A stretch of DNA of 64,000 nt from SLHU01 sp009929975. Its GTDB lineage: Bacteria; Bacillota; Clostridia; Saccharofermentanales; UBA5734. The notes beneath the pieces were generated by a model. That model saw nothing but the letters and a program-made list of their open reading frames with translations. It was not told the DNA's origin and did not search any database. Position numbers and translations under genes: made by a program. Positions 10,084 to 20,174 of the stretch are shown here, piece after piece; the stretch's first letter is position 1; each line of letters opens with the position of its first letter. The stretch spans positions 1,116,001 through 1,180,000 of the forward strand of contig JAXGZQ010000001.1 in NCBI GenBank assembly GCA_040776905.1, read 5' to 3'.

Positions 10084-10355
10084 ATTCACCAACATCACGA
10101 TATTGATATCTGGATTGTCACGGTAAGGATATTGATCAAAACGGATACGTACAGTAGCGATATCAGCGGTGAAACGTATGTCCGATCTTGAATCGATTTA
10201 TTGGGTCCAAACCTATCCCAGGAAGTCACTGCGATCGTGGAGCCTATATGGCCGTCTTCTATAAAAGCGCTTTTACACGGGATATGCTGCGCGAGGCATC
10301 GGCACTGGCGGATAATACCATGATGATTTGCCAAAACCAGTGCCTTTCCAGGCAC

Positions 10356-13094
10356 CTATGCATTATCCCCTTGCTTTTCGTCTGACATCATGCGGACAAA
10401 CAGCTTCGCAATTTCCGGATCAAAGCGGGTGCCGGCGCCATCAAGAATGGCTGTGATCGCCATATTTTTCCGCTCAGACTGTGAGTGTGATTGTATTGAT
10501 GACGCGCGGTTCATCCTGCGCTCATAGGTCTCAGCGATGGCAATGATCCTGGATATCAGTGGAATCTGCTCACCTTTGATCCCGCGCGGAAAACCGGTCC
10601 CATCCCAGTGTTCGTGATGATGATAGACATATTCTGCCAGATCCATTGTGTCATCGATCAGACTGAGCAGACGATAGCCAGCCAGCGAGTGTTGCTGCAT
10701 CTGGATGTGTTCTTCTTCATCCGTCAGCGAATCATCGAGTAGAAGTTCATGATCGAGTGTGATCTTACCGATATCATGAAGAAAACCAGCACGTTTAAGG
10801 GTTGTAATTTCAGACTCAGGCAGACCCAGTTGTTGACCAATCCGGCCGCACAACGCTTCTACTACAATGGCATGCTGGCGTTCGCGCGAATTTCTTTCGT
10901 GCAGTTTTGCGGTCAGTGTATCAACGATATCTTTGTTCACCTGTTTCCGGTTGATGGTCTTATCTTTGTACATGTTATTTTCCGCGTTGGCCATGATCTC
11001 TTCCACAGATTGATTCTGATCATATTTCGTCTCAACACCAAGCGCGACACTGCACTTGATCGCATCAACATGGGCGTCCTTGAAATCTTCTCTTATCCTG
11101 TCGAGAATCCGCTGCGCGTTTTCTTTCGTGGTGTTTGGCAGCAAAATCACAAACTCGTCACCACCGATCCGGGCAACGATGTCGTTATCCCGACATGAAT
11201 GAGACAGCATCTCGGCTGCCTTCTTAATCAGAATGTCCCCCGTTTCATGGCCAAATATATCGTTCGTTAATTTCAGTCCATTGATATCAGCGAAAACAAT
11301 CGATAAGGGAAGATTCATTTCACGATCAATATCGGCCACTGCCTTTTCAAAATAGCGGCGATTGTGTAATCCCGTCAGAACATCATGCTGATTCAAATAC
11401 AGTATTTCTTCTTCTCTTCTTTTTTTGTCTGTGATGTCCATAAACGTAATAACACCACCCACAACCTTGCCATTTTTAATCTGGGGCATCGCACGATACT
11501 CCACGTCAAACGATGACCCATCGGCACGCCAGAAAATCTCATCATCCGCGGAAAATCCCCTGCCTTGCTGGATAGACTGAAAAATATGGCATTCTTCAAG
11601 GGGAAATAAGGTGCCATCACTTCTGGTATGATGGATTTGCCTGTGCATCTCTTTGCCGATCAGCTCATCCTCACAGTCATAGCCGAGCATCCTGACTCCG
11701 CTGGCATTACAAAACGTGCATCGCCCTTCTGTGTCGATACCATAAATCGCTTCAGCCGATGTATCCAGGATCAGACGCAGTTCGCTTCGGCTGTTTGCCA
11801 GTTCCAGATTCGAGTTTTGCAGTTCGCTTGTCCGTGTGGCGACATTACTTTCCAGATTTTCAATCAGTTCCTGCATCTTCGCAGCAACTCCATTGAAACT
11901 TTCTGAGATCAGTCCCACCTCATCTCGCCGCTCAACCTGCACCCGCTGGGAAAGATCACCGTCTCTGAACGCAGAGGCGGCTGAAAGCAAGACGCTGATC
12001 GGTCGAGTCAAACGCCGGAGCAGGAACATATAGGCCAGGATCAACAAAGCCAGTGTCAGAACCGCCAGGATGCCGGCCCTCGTCATGCTGTCCATGACGG
12101 TTGCTGTAAAAAATGACTGGGGAACCGCGGAGACCAGAAGCCAGTCAACGCCATGCATAGTGATTTCCACGATATTGATCTGCAGCACACCGGAGTCTCC
12201 GCTCAATGTGAATTGCTTTGTCCTGTCGTTTTCGTATTGTCTGTATGCTCCAGTCAGATCCGTGTCATTGAGCGAGCCCAGGTCCTTTCGGATGAGCGTT
12301 TCATCCGCACCAGGTTCGAAGTTGCTCTGCCCCAGTGAATTGGCGATCAGGTACTCTGTATCCTTTTCAAAGATGATGGCTTGACCGCCATATCGTTCGA
12401 TCGCGTTTTCCAGATATCCGTTGATGTCAGTAAGAAGAAAATGCGTCCCCATGACACCATCCAGCATCCCTGTCTCATCATAAATCGGCCAGGCGGCGGA
12501 TACCGTCAGATCATTCATGATAAAGTGGGTGTACACCGGCGAATAGACTGGGATTCCATTCTCTACCGCCGCGATGTACCAGTCGCGTGTTCTCGGGTCA
12601 AATTCTCCCAGTTTAACGGCCAGTTCACCGGCCGTCAGATCGTCATTGACAGAATAATACCAGGACTGGCCTCCGGTGTTTTGGTTGTTCAACATGATCT
12701 CAACTTCGCCCGCTTCATTTCGCCGCGCCCCATAATACTCACCAGCGGCCGTTCCATAGCTGAAACTGTAGATGACATCAGGATGAGATAGAAGAACACC
12801 CGCAAAAAAACGCTCGCGTTGACGGTCATCGGCCATGTCGAGAATATTATTCTCGATGATTCGATGATTGACCTCATTGACATGTTCAGGAACATGGAGA
12901 AAGGCGTGAATCTGATCAACGATGTTTTCATGCGTATCAGCAGCGAGAGTCTCAACCGTTTGTTCAACGGAATTCAGCCAGTTTGAATAAACGACCGCAC
13001 CATAGCTGCTGATCGCAAGCAGCATGAATGAGACAAACACAATCATCAATAGCTTTTTTATCGATAATATTGGTCGCCTTTTATATTTGCACAT
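10356..13094 (-). CDS. Membrane sensor with Cache, HAMP, PAS, GGDEF and HD-GYP domains
   Basis: About 912 residues from ATG 13094, preferred over ATG 13106 because GGAG sits six bases before it while the earlier ATG has no ribosome-binding site. Order: membrane segment near 20-38; a dCache-like extracytoplasmic domain to about 325 (FDPRTRDWYIAA, VMGTHFLLTDI); a second membrane segment; HAMP (RDGDLSQRVQVERRDEVG); PAS; a GGDEF domain with intact ARIGGDEFVILLP; and an HD-GYP domain with LHDIGK and HHHEHWDGTGFP. The intact motifs predict both c-di-GMP synthesis and hydrolysis (or a regulatory role for one). It follows the EAL gene by 27 bases on the same strand, suggesting co-transcription. The extracytoplasmic ligand is unknown. 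Confidence 0.9.
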   Translation of the reverse strand: MCKYKRRPILSIKKLLMIVFVSFMLLAISSYGAVVYSNWLNSVEQTVETLAADTHENIVDQIHAFLHVPEHVNEVNHRIIENNILDMADDRQRERFFAGVLLSHPDVIYSFSYGTAAGEYYGARRNEAGEVEIMLNNQNTGGQSWYYSVNDDLTAGELAVKLGEFDPRTRDWYIAAVENGIPVYSPVYTHFIMNDLTVSAAWPIYDETGMLDGVMGTHFLLTDINGYLENAIERYGGQAIIFEKDTEYLIANSLGQSNFEPGADETLIRKDLGSLNDTDLTGAYRQYENDRTKQFTLSGDSGVLQINIVEITMHGVDWLLVSAVPQSFFTATVMDSMTRAGILAVLTLALLILAYMFLLRRLTRPISVLLSAASAFRDGDLSQRVQVERRDEVGLISESFNGVAAKMQELIENLESNVATRTSELQNSNLELANSRSELRLILDTSAEAIYGIDTEGRCTFCNASGVRMLGYDCEDELIGKEMHRQIHHTRSDGTLFPLEECHIFQSIQQGRGFSADDEIFWRADGSSFDVEYRAMPQIKNGKVVGGVITFMDITDKKRREEEILYLNQHDVLTGLHNRRYFEKAVADIDREMNLPLSIVFADINGLKLTNDIFGHETGDILIKKAAEMLSHSCRDNDIVARIGGDEFVILLPNTTKENAQRILDRIREDFKDAHVDAIKCSVALGVETKYDQNQSVEEIMANAENNMYKDKTINRKQVNKDIVDTLTAKLHERNSRERQHAIVVEALCGRIGQQLGLPESEITTLKRAGFLHDIGKITLDHELLLDDSLTDEEEHIQMQQHSLAGYRLLSLIDDTMDLAEYVYHHHEHWDGTGFPRGIKGEQIPLISRIIAIAETYERRMNRASSIQSHSQSERKNMAITAILDGAGTRFDPEIAKLFVRMMSDEKQGDNA

Positions 13095-13120
13095 CAGGAT
13101 CTCCATTCACGTCTGAATAC

Positions 13121-15928
13121 TTAGCAGTCAACCCCGTTATTATATTGGTTCATCCGTTCGATGGCCAGATCTTCTTGTAATGGCTTGCTGATAAGATAAC
13201 CCTGGATCATATCACAGCCATGGTCCTTGAGATACTGCATTTGGGATTCGTACTCAACGCCCTCAGCGATGACGCTGTGCCCCAGTTTATGTCCCATGGC
13301 GATGATATCGCTGGTAATTGCCTTGTCAGGCGATGCATCGAGAAGTTTATCGATGAAATGTTTGTCTATTTTCAAACAGTTCGCATAGATCTCATGTTCT
13401 CTGGCCAGCGACGAGTAGCCGGTTCCGAAGTCATCGATGAGAATTTTCATTCCGATTTCCCGTAAACTTCGTACGATTCGGTTGATCTCGTCATAATTGG
13501 ACGCAAAAATGGATTCAGTCAGTTCCAGACCGACATTCGCGGGATTAATGCGCCAACGGGTAATCTTGTCGATCAGGTTTTTCGAAAAATCCGCACGCAG
13601 CAGCTGAATGGCTGAAATATTAATGGAAACACTGACATGGCCCAGCCCCTGTGATTGAAGTTTTTTCAAAAATTGCAGGGCTTTGAAGATAATAACGTCA
13701 CCCAGCTGAATGATCAGTTTGCTTTTTTCGGCAATCGGAATGAATTCATTCGGCGGAACGAGGCCATAATATTGGCTGTTCAGTCGCGCCAGGGCTTCAA
13801 AATCGCAGATTTTATCTTTCTTCAGATCAAGGACTGGTTGAAAAAGCAGATAGAGCCGGTCACTGGCAGTATCATTTGAAATATCAACCAGTTCGCGTTC
13901 AATGTTTTCCTCCCGTCGTATCTGTTCGGCCAGCGACAGATCGAAAAATTGCACACGCACATCAGCCTCTTCGCTTTTCATCGCTATTTCAGTCGCGAGC
14001 AGAACGTTTTTCAGCATCATCTCAACATCAGATCGATTGCTTTCGTCAATTTCCAGCACACCAATTCCACCACCTAAGCGTTCACTGCCCAGAATGGGTG
14101 ATATTTCACCGGCAATGGTGTCGCAGAACGATTCCAGTTCGTCCCGACCTCTATATCCCTTCACATAGAAAACGTACCGGTATTCGTAGGAACTGAACAG
14201 GATGCGATTTTGATGACTGTGACGACTCAGTCTTCCGGTGATCTTCCTGAGAACCGTTTGGCTGTAGCTGAAACCATAGGAAAGGCTTAAGGCGTACATT
14301 GAGCTGAGGTTAATGCCGATGACAGCCCGTTTTTCTCGCAGCGGTAGATGGGCATCGCGGTTCAGTATCAGTTCAAGGTGGCTGCGATTGTAAAGCCCCG
14401 TCCACAGATCATGCTCTGCGGCAAAACGCAGCTGGTTTTCAGCCGACTTTCTATCGGATATATCCAGAATGATCCCTTCCAGCGCTTCCACGGCGCCAGT
14501 ATCATTATAGATCGCTTCGCCAAGCTCATAGACCCATTTTGACTCGCCGGCCGCTGTGGTGATTTCATATTCTTTTCTAAATGGTTTCCTTTCTGTTGTT
14601 ACCTTGGCCCACTCCTGGAACAGCATGTCCCTGTACTCGGGTTTGATGATTTGATTATAGGAGATCTTCCGGTTGGCAATCAGTTGATCCGCGTGATAGC
14701 CTGTTAGTTCCAGACATCCATCTGAAACGAACTGCATGGTCCAGTCTTTGTCATAATGACAGCGATAAGCCATACCGGGGAGATTGGAGAGCATGACCGA
14801 TTTACTTCGTTCACTTTCAATGAGCTTCTGCTCTCCTTTTTTGAAAGCGGTAATGTCTTCAATCAGAAGCAGATGAAGATCCTGCTCGTCAGGCAGCCCT
14901 CTTAACCGTGACACATGGATATCGGTCCAGACGATGGATCCGTCTGGTTTGATAAAGCGTTTTTCCAGTGTGTATCCATCAACCAAACCTGATTCAAACT
15001 GTTCAAACTGTTTGAGATTTGACGGCAGATCGTCTGGATACGTTATGTCCGGCCAGGTAATACTGCCAAGCGCTTCGTTTGACCGGCCGAGAATCTTCTC
15101 ACCCATCGGGTTGATGCCTGGACTCCCATGAATCGTCTGGCTGACAAAATGGCAGCCTTTGACAAGCGCCACCCCGATGGGGGCCTGGCTGAACATGTTG
15201 CGATACAGGGCTTCTTCATAAGCGAGCACCTGGCTCATCTGCTTAAGTGTTGTTTTTTGCTTCCAGACATAGAAAATGATCATCAGGAGGGCAAACATAA
15301 AGACAACAATCATGACATCGGGAATCATCTGCCGATACAGATGTGCCCGCAATTCTGCCGTTGAGAAATCGATCGCAAAAACCGAGATGATCTGGCTGGT
15401 ATCCTGATGAACAACCGGCACCAGCGCACTGACCCATGATCCCCAACGGTCGGTATATGGCGGAGTCAGAACGCTTTGTCCGCTTTGAAATGGATCTCGA
15501 AGGATCGGATCTGCCTCTGTGTACAGGAGGCCAGGCGGAGCATAATCAACAGAGTCAGGATCTTCTGAATCGGCAAGAATGGTCAGGTGATCGTCTCTCA
15601 GACCGAGCACATAGGCGAATCGAATCTGATTGGTCGTTTGCACCAGACGGATCAGATCGTTTTTGATCAACGTGTACTCAATTTTTTCCATGTCGCCCGG
15701 GCTGCCGGATAATTCTGCCAGATGCTCCGGGTGGATCATGGCTTCTAGTGACTGGGCCAGAATAATCGCTTCCTGTTCAGCCGCCTGGTTGTAGTTCTTC
15801 CACGTAAACAAGAGGTGAAACGTACTGAGGGCAATGAAGACAACAAGGATGAAGGCAATGTATTTGACATGAGTGCTTGAAGCAGGGGAAGCAATTCGTC
15901 GGGTCGCAGCTGTCTGATTGTCAGTCAT
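13121..15928 (-). CDS. Membrane PAS/PAS/degenerate GGDEF/EAL phosphodiesterase
   Basis: A 935-residue protein. Membrane segments near residues 23-43 and 205-225 enclose an extracytoplasmic sensor domain. Two PAS domains follow (YRNMFSQAPIGVALVKG; LPGMAYRCHYDKDW with a PAC-type WVYELGEAIYND). The GGDEF-like domain starts with WTGLYNRSHLELIL but its signature position reads SSYEYRY, so it should not make c-di-GMP. The EAL domain keeps DFEALARL, LTESIF, LIDDFGTGYSS, KIDKHFID and AEGVEYESQ, which predicts an active phosphodiesterase yielding pGpG. The start is ATG 15928 with GAGG eight bases upstream. It is the first gene of a pair with the GGDEF/HD-GYP sensor. Confidence 0.9.
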   Translation of the reverse strand: MTDNQTAATRRIASPASSTHVKYIAFILVVFIALSTFHLLFTWKNYNQAAEQEAIILAQSLEAMIHPEHLAELSGSPGDMEKIEYTLIKNDLIRLVQTTNQIRFAYVLGLRDDHLTILADSEDPDSVDYAPPGLLYTEADPILRDPFQSGQSVLTPPYTDRWGSWVSALVPVVHQDTSQIISVFAIDFSTAELRAHLYRQMIPDVMIVVFMFALLMIIFYVWKQKTTLKQMSQVLAYEEALYRNMFSQAPIGVALVKGCHFVSQTIHGSPGINPMGEKILGRSNEALGSITWPDITYPDDLPSNLKQFEQFESGLVDGYTLEKRFIKPDGSIVWTDIHVSRLRGLPDEQDLHLLLIEDITAFKKGEQKLIESERSKSVMLSNLPGMAYRCHYDKDWTMQFVSDGCLELTGYHADQLIANRKISYNQIIKPEYRDMLFQEWAKVTTERKPFRKEYEITTAAGESKWVYELGEAIYNDTGAVEALEGIILDISDRKSAENQLRFAAEHDLWTGLYNRSHLELILNRDAHLPLREKRAVIGINLSSMYALSLSYGFSYSQTVLRKITGRLSRHSHQNRILFSSYEYRYVFYVKGYRGRDELESFCDTIAGEISPILGSERLGGGIGVLEIDESNRSDVEMMLKNVLLATEIAMKSEEADVRVQFFDLSLAEQIRREENIERELVDISNDTASDRLYLLFQPVLDLKKDKICDFEALARLNSQYYGLVPPNEFIPIAEKSKLIIQLGDVIIFKALQFLKKLQSQGLGHVSVSINISAIQLLRADFSKNLIDKITRWRINPANVGLELTESIFASNYDEINRIVRSLREIGMKILIDDFGTGYSSLAREHEIYANCLKIDKHFIDKLLDASPDKAITSDIIAMGHKLGHSVIAEGVEYESQMQYLKDHGCDMIQGYLISKPLQEDLAIERMNQYNNGVDC

Positions 15929-16058
15929 TTGTTTACCTCAATGGTGTCCGAAGCACGGGTGAAGGATTGACTCAGCGTATCGTATCCAGGTCATTTCAGG
16001 CGTTATACGCTTGATTGTATCTGCCCTGGGGATAAAAATCAAAATGGGAAAAATCCTA

Positions 16059-16643
16059 TATGCTGGTCGGCATGGAACATATGATGGAATATTTCTATGA
16101 CGAACCGGAGTTTGTCCGGGAGGTCTTGCACCGAATCATTGATTTTCAGCTGGGGATCGCCCACACTATCTCAAAGCAGGCATTGAGCTGGCCGGCCTGG
16201 GTGATGATCTGGGGACTCAGCAAAGCCTGCTGCTGAGCCCGGCCATAATTGAGGAGTTCCTGATTCCGGAATATCGGCGCCTGTTTGATTTGTACCGGCA
16301 GCAGGGCGTTCTGATTGAGTTCCATTCCTGCGGTTATATTGAACCGCTCATCGATACCTTCATCGATCTTGGGGTCGATATTCTCAATCCCATACAAGCC
16401 ACCGCGAATAATCTGCGAAAACTCCGCCAGGCCACCCAGGGGAAAATGGCCCTGGCTGGCGCGATCAGCACCGCGACGATCATGGCCGGACCGCCGGAAA
16501 AAATCCGCAGCGAAGTGCGGGAAACGATTCAGCTTCTCGGTGCTGAGGGGGGCTATTTTTGCCGGCCGGACCAGGGCATGCCGTTTCCTGCGGACCATCT
16601 TCGAGCCTATGAAGAAGCCCTGGCCGACTATGGCACGTATTAG
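16059..16643 (+). pseudogene. Decayed uroporphyrinogen decarboxylase-like (methyltransferase-type) gene
   Basis: Two frames together give the C-terminal half of a URO-D-family protein. The first part (MLVGMEHMMEYFYDEPEFVR) runs from about 16059 to 16165, then a frameshift moves to AGIELAGLGDDLGTQQSLLL, a hallmark URO-D motif, and on through IEFHSCGYIEPLID, LNPIQATANN and GGYFCRPDQGMPFP to a stop at 16643. The N-terminal half of the family (~150 residues) is absent. In anaerobes this family includes methyltransferases of C1 and aromatic-methoxyl metabolism as well as unknown members; the substrate cannot be told. It points towards the decayed isomerase gene on the other strand. Confidence 0.75.
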
Positions 16644-16654
16644 GGCACCATCAC

Positions 16655-17035
16655 CTATCCCGTACTCAGCATTTCCGGGAAACCGCTTGACGATCCCGCA
16701 GCACGATCCAGCTTCAGCATCCCTGTACCGGCCGGTGCTCCCAGGACGGAGAATCCCATATTGCCCGGAATCCGATCAATTCGATAATCCTTGCAATGGA
16801 AGTTGATTGTCCGGGATCCGAGAATAGTGAGAACCTCCAGTTCGGACTCACCCTGCCCGAGATTATTGACTGGATCAAGGCAGACACCGATCTGTGGATC
16901 GTCCAAGGCGGCCACCAGATCGCGGATCCATGACGCCGGGTAGTGGTCGTGATTCTCAATGGCCAGAGACAAACCATGTTCATGAAGGAGCGGCAGAATC
17001 CGGCTCAGCCGGCGGCGTGTGTGTTTGGCAAGAGA
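16655..17035 (-). pseudogene. Fragment of a sugar phosphate isomerase/epimerase (xylose-isomerase-like TIM barrel)
   Basis: One minus-strand frame reads RRRLSRILPLLHEHGLSLAI followed by ENHDHYPASWIRDLVAALDD, GVCLDPVNNLGQGE and INFHCKDYRIDRIPGNMGFS, the central-to-C-terminal pattern of the AP-endonuclease-2 / sugar isomerase superfamily, where E, D and H residues bind metal. Upstream, between 17036 and about 17160, the sequence on this strand still resembles the family in patches but is cut by stops and frame changes, so the N-terminal part is lost. Not functional. Together with the neighbouring URO-D fragment it indicates an old, eroded catabolic locus. Confidence 0.7.
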
Positions 17036-17335
17036 TCCCCCTGCCCCAGTTCACTATTCGCGACCATGGCACGGAACTGCTCGAGCACAAAGTCCACGGC
17101 ACTCATCGATTGGAACCTGGCGGATTGATGTCTCACGCCAACCCGCGTCCGCTCAACTGCGGTTATAATACATTAAGTGACCAGAGTTTTTATGGCTTGC
17201 CGATTTGAAAAATTTCTATTTTGCCACATCGATTGAAACATAGGTGACTTCAAGATTCATGAGTCTGGAATACACTATGAGTATTGAAAGCGCCAGAACC
17301 GCCCAGTCATTCCCCGATCTATGAAAGGATGAAGG

Positions 17336-17689
17336 ATGATGAGTCAGCACAAACTATCTACCATGAGCTTCGCAAGCGTCTATCCGCATTATGTCGCAAA
17401 GGCCGAGAGGAAAGACCGTACAAAAGCCGAGGTTGATCAAATCATCCGCTGGCTGACGGGATATCGCCAGGACGAGCTTGAAGCTGTCATCGAAAACCAA
17501 ATCAGCTTCGAAGCCTTCTTCGAACAGGCACCCAAACTCAATGATGCACGCAAACTGATCAAGGGGGTCGTCTGTGGCATCCGGGTAGAAACAATCGAAG
17601 AGCCGCTGATGCAGGAGATTCGCTACCTGGATAAGCTGATTGATGAGCTGGCAAGGGGCAAGGCGATGGAAAAGATTCTGCGGAAATGA
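17336..17689 (+). CDS. DUF2200 family protein
   Basis: A 117-residue protein that matches DUF2200 over its full length: SFASVYPHYVAKAERKDRTK near the start, IIRWLTGY, FFEQAPKLN and KGVVCGIRVETIEEPLMQEI with a Lys-rich end. The family is common in Bacillota and has no established function. Two successive ATGs (17336, 17339) follow GAAAGGA and GAAGG; the first has the better spacing. It stands alone, with eroded genes upstream and a convergent cupin downstream. The product is probably cytoplasmic (no signal or membrane segment). Confidence 0.85.
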   Translation: MMSQHKLSTMSFASVYPHYVAKAERKDRTKAEVDQIIRWLTGYRQDELEAVIENQISFEAFFEQAPKLNDARKLIKGVVCGIRVETIEEPLMQEIRYLDKLIDELARGKAMEKILRK

Positions 17690-17738
17690 TCACCACCCCA
17701 TCACACGAAGCATCAATATTTCATGATACAATTGCCGT

Positions 17739-18224
17739 TTATTCCGTTTCTTTTTCTCCGGTCACGGGATCCTTCTCCCACAATTTGACCTGAGCCATCT
17801 TATCGAGAACTTCATTCCATTCATGAGGATCGCCCCGGCGCAGGTCCGGCTCCTGGCCCTGTGGATAGGATCCCAGAATGCTGTAGTCTGTCGAATGATC
17901 GATAGCCTTATGGGCGACACCTGCCGGTATGAGAACCGCGTCACCGGCTTCCAGTCGAATCTTCGGTCCGTTCGGGCCGCCCATCTGCACGAGAACCCAG
18001 CCAGCCGCACAGCCCAGAACTTCATGGGCCTCGGCATGAAAGTGATGAAATCCGTAAACACCGTTGACCCAAGGCACTGACCAGCCGTTGTGGCTGAAGA
18101 GGTCGCTGAATTTTTTGCGAATCCCTATCTGTGTTTTACTGAATACCGCCCGATACAGACGCAGCTCGATGTCGTTACCTGGAAAGGGCTTGTCGGAAAC
18201 GATTTTCATTCGACGATTATCCAT
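17739..18224 (-). CDS. Cupin-domain protein (YjlB-like)
   Basis: About 161 residues. A single cupin barrel with motif 1 YGFHHFHAEAHEVLGCAAG (metal-binding His residues and Glu) and motif 2 around LEAGDAVLIPAGVAHKA. The pattern, including the start ELRLYRAVF and the position of the metal ligands, resembles Bacillus YjlB, a cupin of unknown substrate. ATG 18224 was chosen; TTG 18227 just upstream is possible, since AGGAGG lies 6-9 bases before them. No signal peptide. It is convergent with the DUF2200 gene, and the larger ADP-ribosylglycohydrolase gene lies upstream on the same strand, 76 bases away. Confidence 0.82.
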   Translation of the reverse strand: MDNRRMKIVSDKPFPGNDIELRLYRAVFSKTQIGIRKKFSDLFSHNGWSVPWVNGVYGFHHFHAEAHEVLGCAAGWVLVQMGGPNGPKIRLEAGDAVLIPAGVAHKAIDHSTDYSILGSYPQGQEPDLRRGDPHEWNEVLDKMAQVKLWEKDPVTGEKETE

Positions 18225-18299
18225 CAAGGGGGACCTCCTGTCGTTTCACTCTTTTTCATGTTCCCTCTTTCTGTTGACGGTCATACAAACAAAAAACAA

Positions 18300-20174
18300 T
18301 TACATAATCCGCCGGAGAATTTTCTTCACCTTATCGAGTGGATAGGGCACCTCCTCCGGTAAATAGTAGTCAATGGCATCCACAGCGCCGATTCGTTCGG
18401 TATGATCAGCGCCAACCGGTACAACAACTTTATCACCTATAAAAATGCTCTCATCATCTGTCAGATATGAATATGAACCTCCGCCTATACTAAAGGACAC
18501 CTTGCAATAGATCACCTCACCTGGTTTGCGCTTTCCATTTTCTTCATCACCGTCATCATCATGATTGATTCTGAACAAATCGAGGAGTCCAAACCAGTTT
18601 TCCGGGAATTGGTTGTCCCCGTGATATGTGATCCAGAATTCATCCTCATAGCGAACATCCAATGACCATTGTGTGCCGTCTAGGATCTGATTTTCGCCCT
18701 CCTGGGGATAGCTGCAGCGCCAGTATTCTGTGTGCAGATTATCCCAGGCTTCACGTATGACCCAGGTTGCTTTCGGAGAAAAGGTTTCATATTGCTTCGG
18801 AGCGTCCGAGTGAAAGTCTTCTGACAGAAAATAGGATCGGTTATTGGTAAAAATCAGATGGTAATGATTCGGCAGTCCAAAACCGCCGATCGAAAAATGA
18901 AGCTCGGCCAACTCTCTTTTCTTTAAGCGGCTGCGATCAGAATCACGCAGCTTCTTAAGCCATTTTTGAACGCAGCCCTCCTCAAGAAATCTCAAAAAGG
19001 CGCTGTCACAGAATTTCTCCGCCCGAACAGAGCCCACAATCAGCGCAACCAGGCACTCCTCGTCCAGTTCATCGATCTTTGCCCGGCACATGTCATCATG
19101 GTCCCATTTGATGCCATGGCGCTCCAGCACGTCGATATAAGATTTGAATTCAGGATGATTGAACGCAAACTGATTTGCCTCAACGATAAAGGAATCGACC
19201 GGGAGACGGTAATTGACCCAGGGAAAATGAAAGGGGTTTTCCGGGCTGCCATCGCCCTTCTCATCTGTCACCCAATACCCATAGGGATCACTGCCAGTAA
19301 AACGTCCGATATATTTGGTTAAAGTCCAGAAACGGCCGTGATGGTTAACGCCAGCTCGAGATTCCCATTCGATGTAAATACTGAGCAGCTCGTCATCAAG
19401 ATAACGAAGTGCCTGCTGTCGGATCGCATCAGGCACGCCATAATAGGCCTCAGCAATCGCGCCGGTCATCGCCGCGATTGTATCACTGTCGCCACCCAGT
19501 GAAATCGCGATCCTGATCGCGTCTTCAAAGGATTCTGATTCGAGAAAGCATTGTATCGCCTGCGGTACCGTTTTCTGACAGGTTTCATTGAATTGATATG
19601 AGTCCCTGATTTTATCGATTGTAAAATCAAGCTGGTAATAATCACTTTCAATAGCATTTTTGATTTCTTCTTTCAGACTGCCTGCCCGTGCCAGATAAAC
19701 GGCTAGCGCGGCCGCTTCAGCACCTTTAAGCCCCTCTTCGTGATCATGTGTCACAGAGGTAACAGCTTTGCTAAGGCTTGCAATCTCAAACTCATCGCGG
19801 GCAAAAAAGCCAACCGGGCTTATCCGCATGGCTGCCCCGTTGCCGAAGCTGTGATATGGCTGCGGATTATTACTGTATATCCATTGACCGAACATGCCGC
19901 CATAGTCGCAGTCTGGATACTGACGCCCGATTTCCTGCATGTATTTGACGGTCAGCCTACTGAGTAGATCATAAAAGCCTCGGTCCGACTCGAATAACCC
20001 TGCCCCGCGTTCAATGGTTTTTTCAGTCTCCAGAATCGCCTTCGCTACAGCGAGCGTCATGATGCTGTCATCGGTCGCGAAACAGCCTTCACCGAAAAGT
20101 TCAAAATCCTTGCTTCGATGATTATTGAACTCAAACCTTGAACCAACAATATCGCCGATGATCGCACCTAACAT
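18300..20174 (-). CDS. ADP-ribosylglycohydrolase with a long C-terminal extension
   Basis: About 624 residues from ATG 20174 (AGAGG nine bases before). The first ~260 residues are an ADP-ribosyl-glycohydrolase (DraG/ARH) domain: MLGAIIGDIVGSRFEF at the start, CFATDDSIMTLAVA and SLGGDSDTIAAMTGAIAEAY carry the Asp residues that bind the two metal ions. Such enzymes remove ADP-ribose from proteins or nucleic acids. The remaining ~360 residues are different: a DUF6508-like stretch (VLERHGIKWDHDDM; LVALIVGSVRAEKFCD) followed by an unfamiliar domain with many Trp, Tyr and Asp residues (WSLDVRYEDEFWITYHGDN). The combination suggests a specialised enzyme, perhaps with its own target-recognition part. 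Both domain calls come from reading the sequence. Confidence 0.82.
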   Translation of the reverse strand: MLGAIIGDIVGSRFEFNNHRSKDFELFGEGCFATDDSIMTLAVAKAILETEKTIERGAGLFESDRGFYDLLSRLTVKYMQEIGRQYPDCDYGGMFGQWIYSNNPQPYHSFGNGAAMRISPVGFFARDEFEIASLSKAVTSVTHDHEEGLKGAEAAALAVYLARAGSLKEEIKNAIESDYYQLDFTIDKIRDSYQFNETCQKTVPQAIQCFLESESFEDAIRIAISLGGDSDTIAAMTGAIAEAYYGVPDAIRQQALRYLDDELLSIYIEWESRAGVNHHGRFWTLTKYIGRFTGSDPYGYWVTDEKGDGSPENPFHFPWVNYRLPVDSFIVEANQFAFNHPEFKSYIDVLERHGIKWDHDDMCRAKIDELDEECLVALIVGSVRAEKFCDSAFLRFLEEGCVQKWLKKLRDSDRSRLKKRELAELHFSIGGFGLPNHYHLIFTNNRSYFLSEDFHSDAPKQYETFSPKATWVIREAWDNLHTEYWRCSYPQEGENQILDGTQWSLDVRYEDEFWITYHGDNQFPENWFGLLDLFRINHDDDGDEENGKRKPGEVIYCKVSFSIGGGSYSYLTDDESIFIGDKVVVPVGADHTERIGAVDAIDYYLPEEVPYPLDKVKKILRRIM

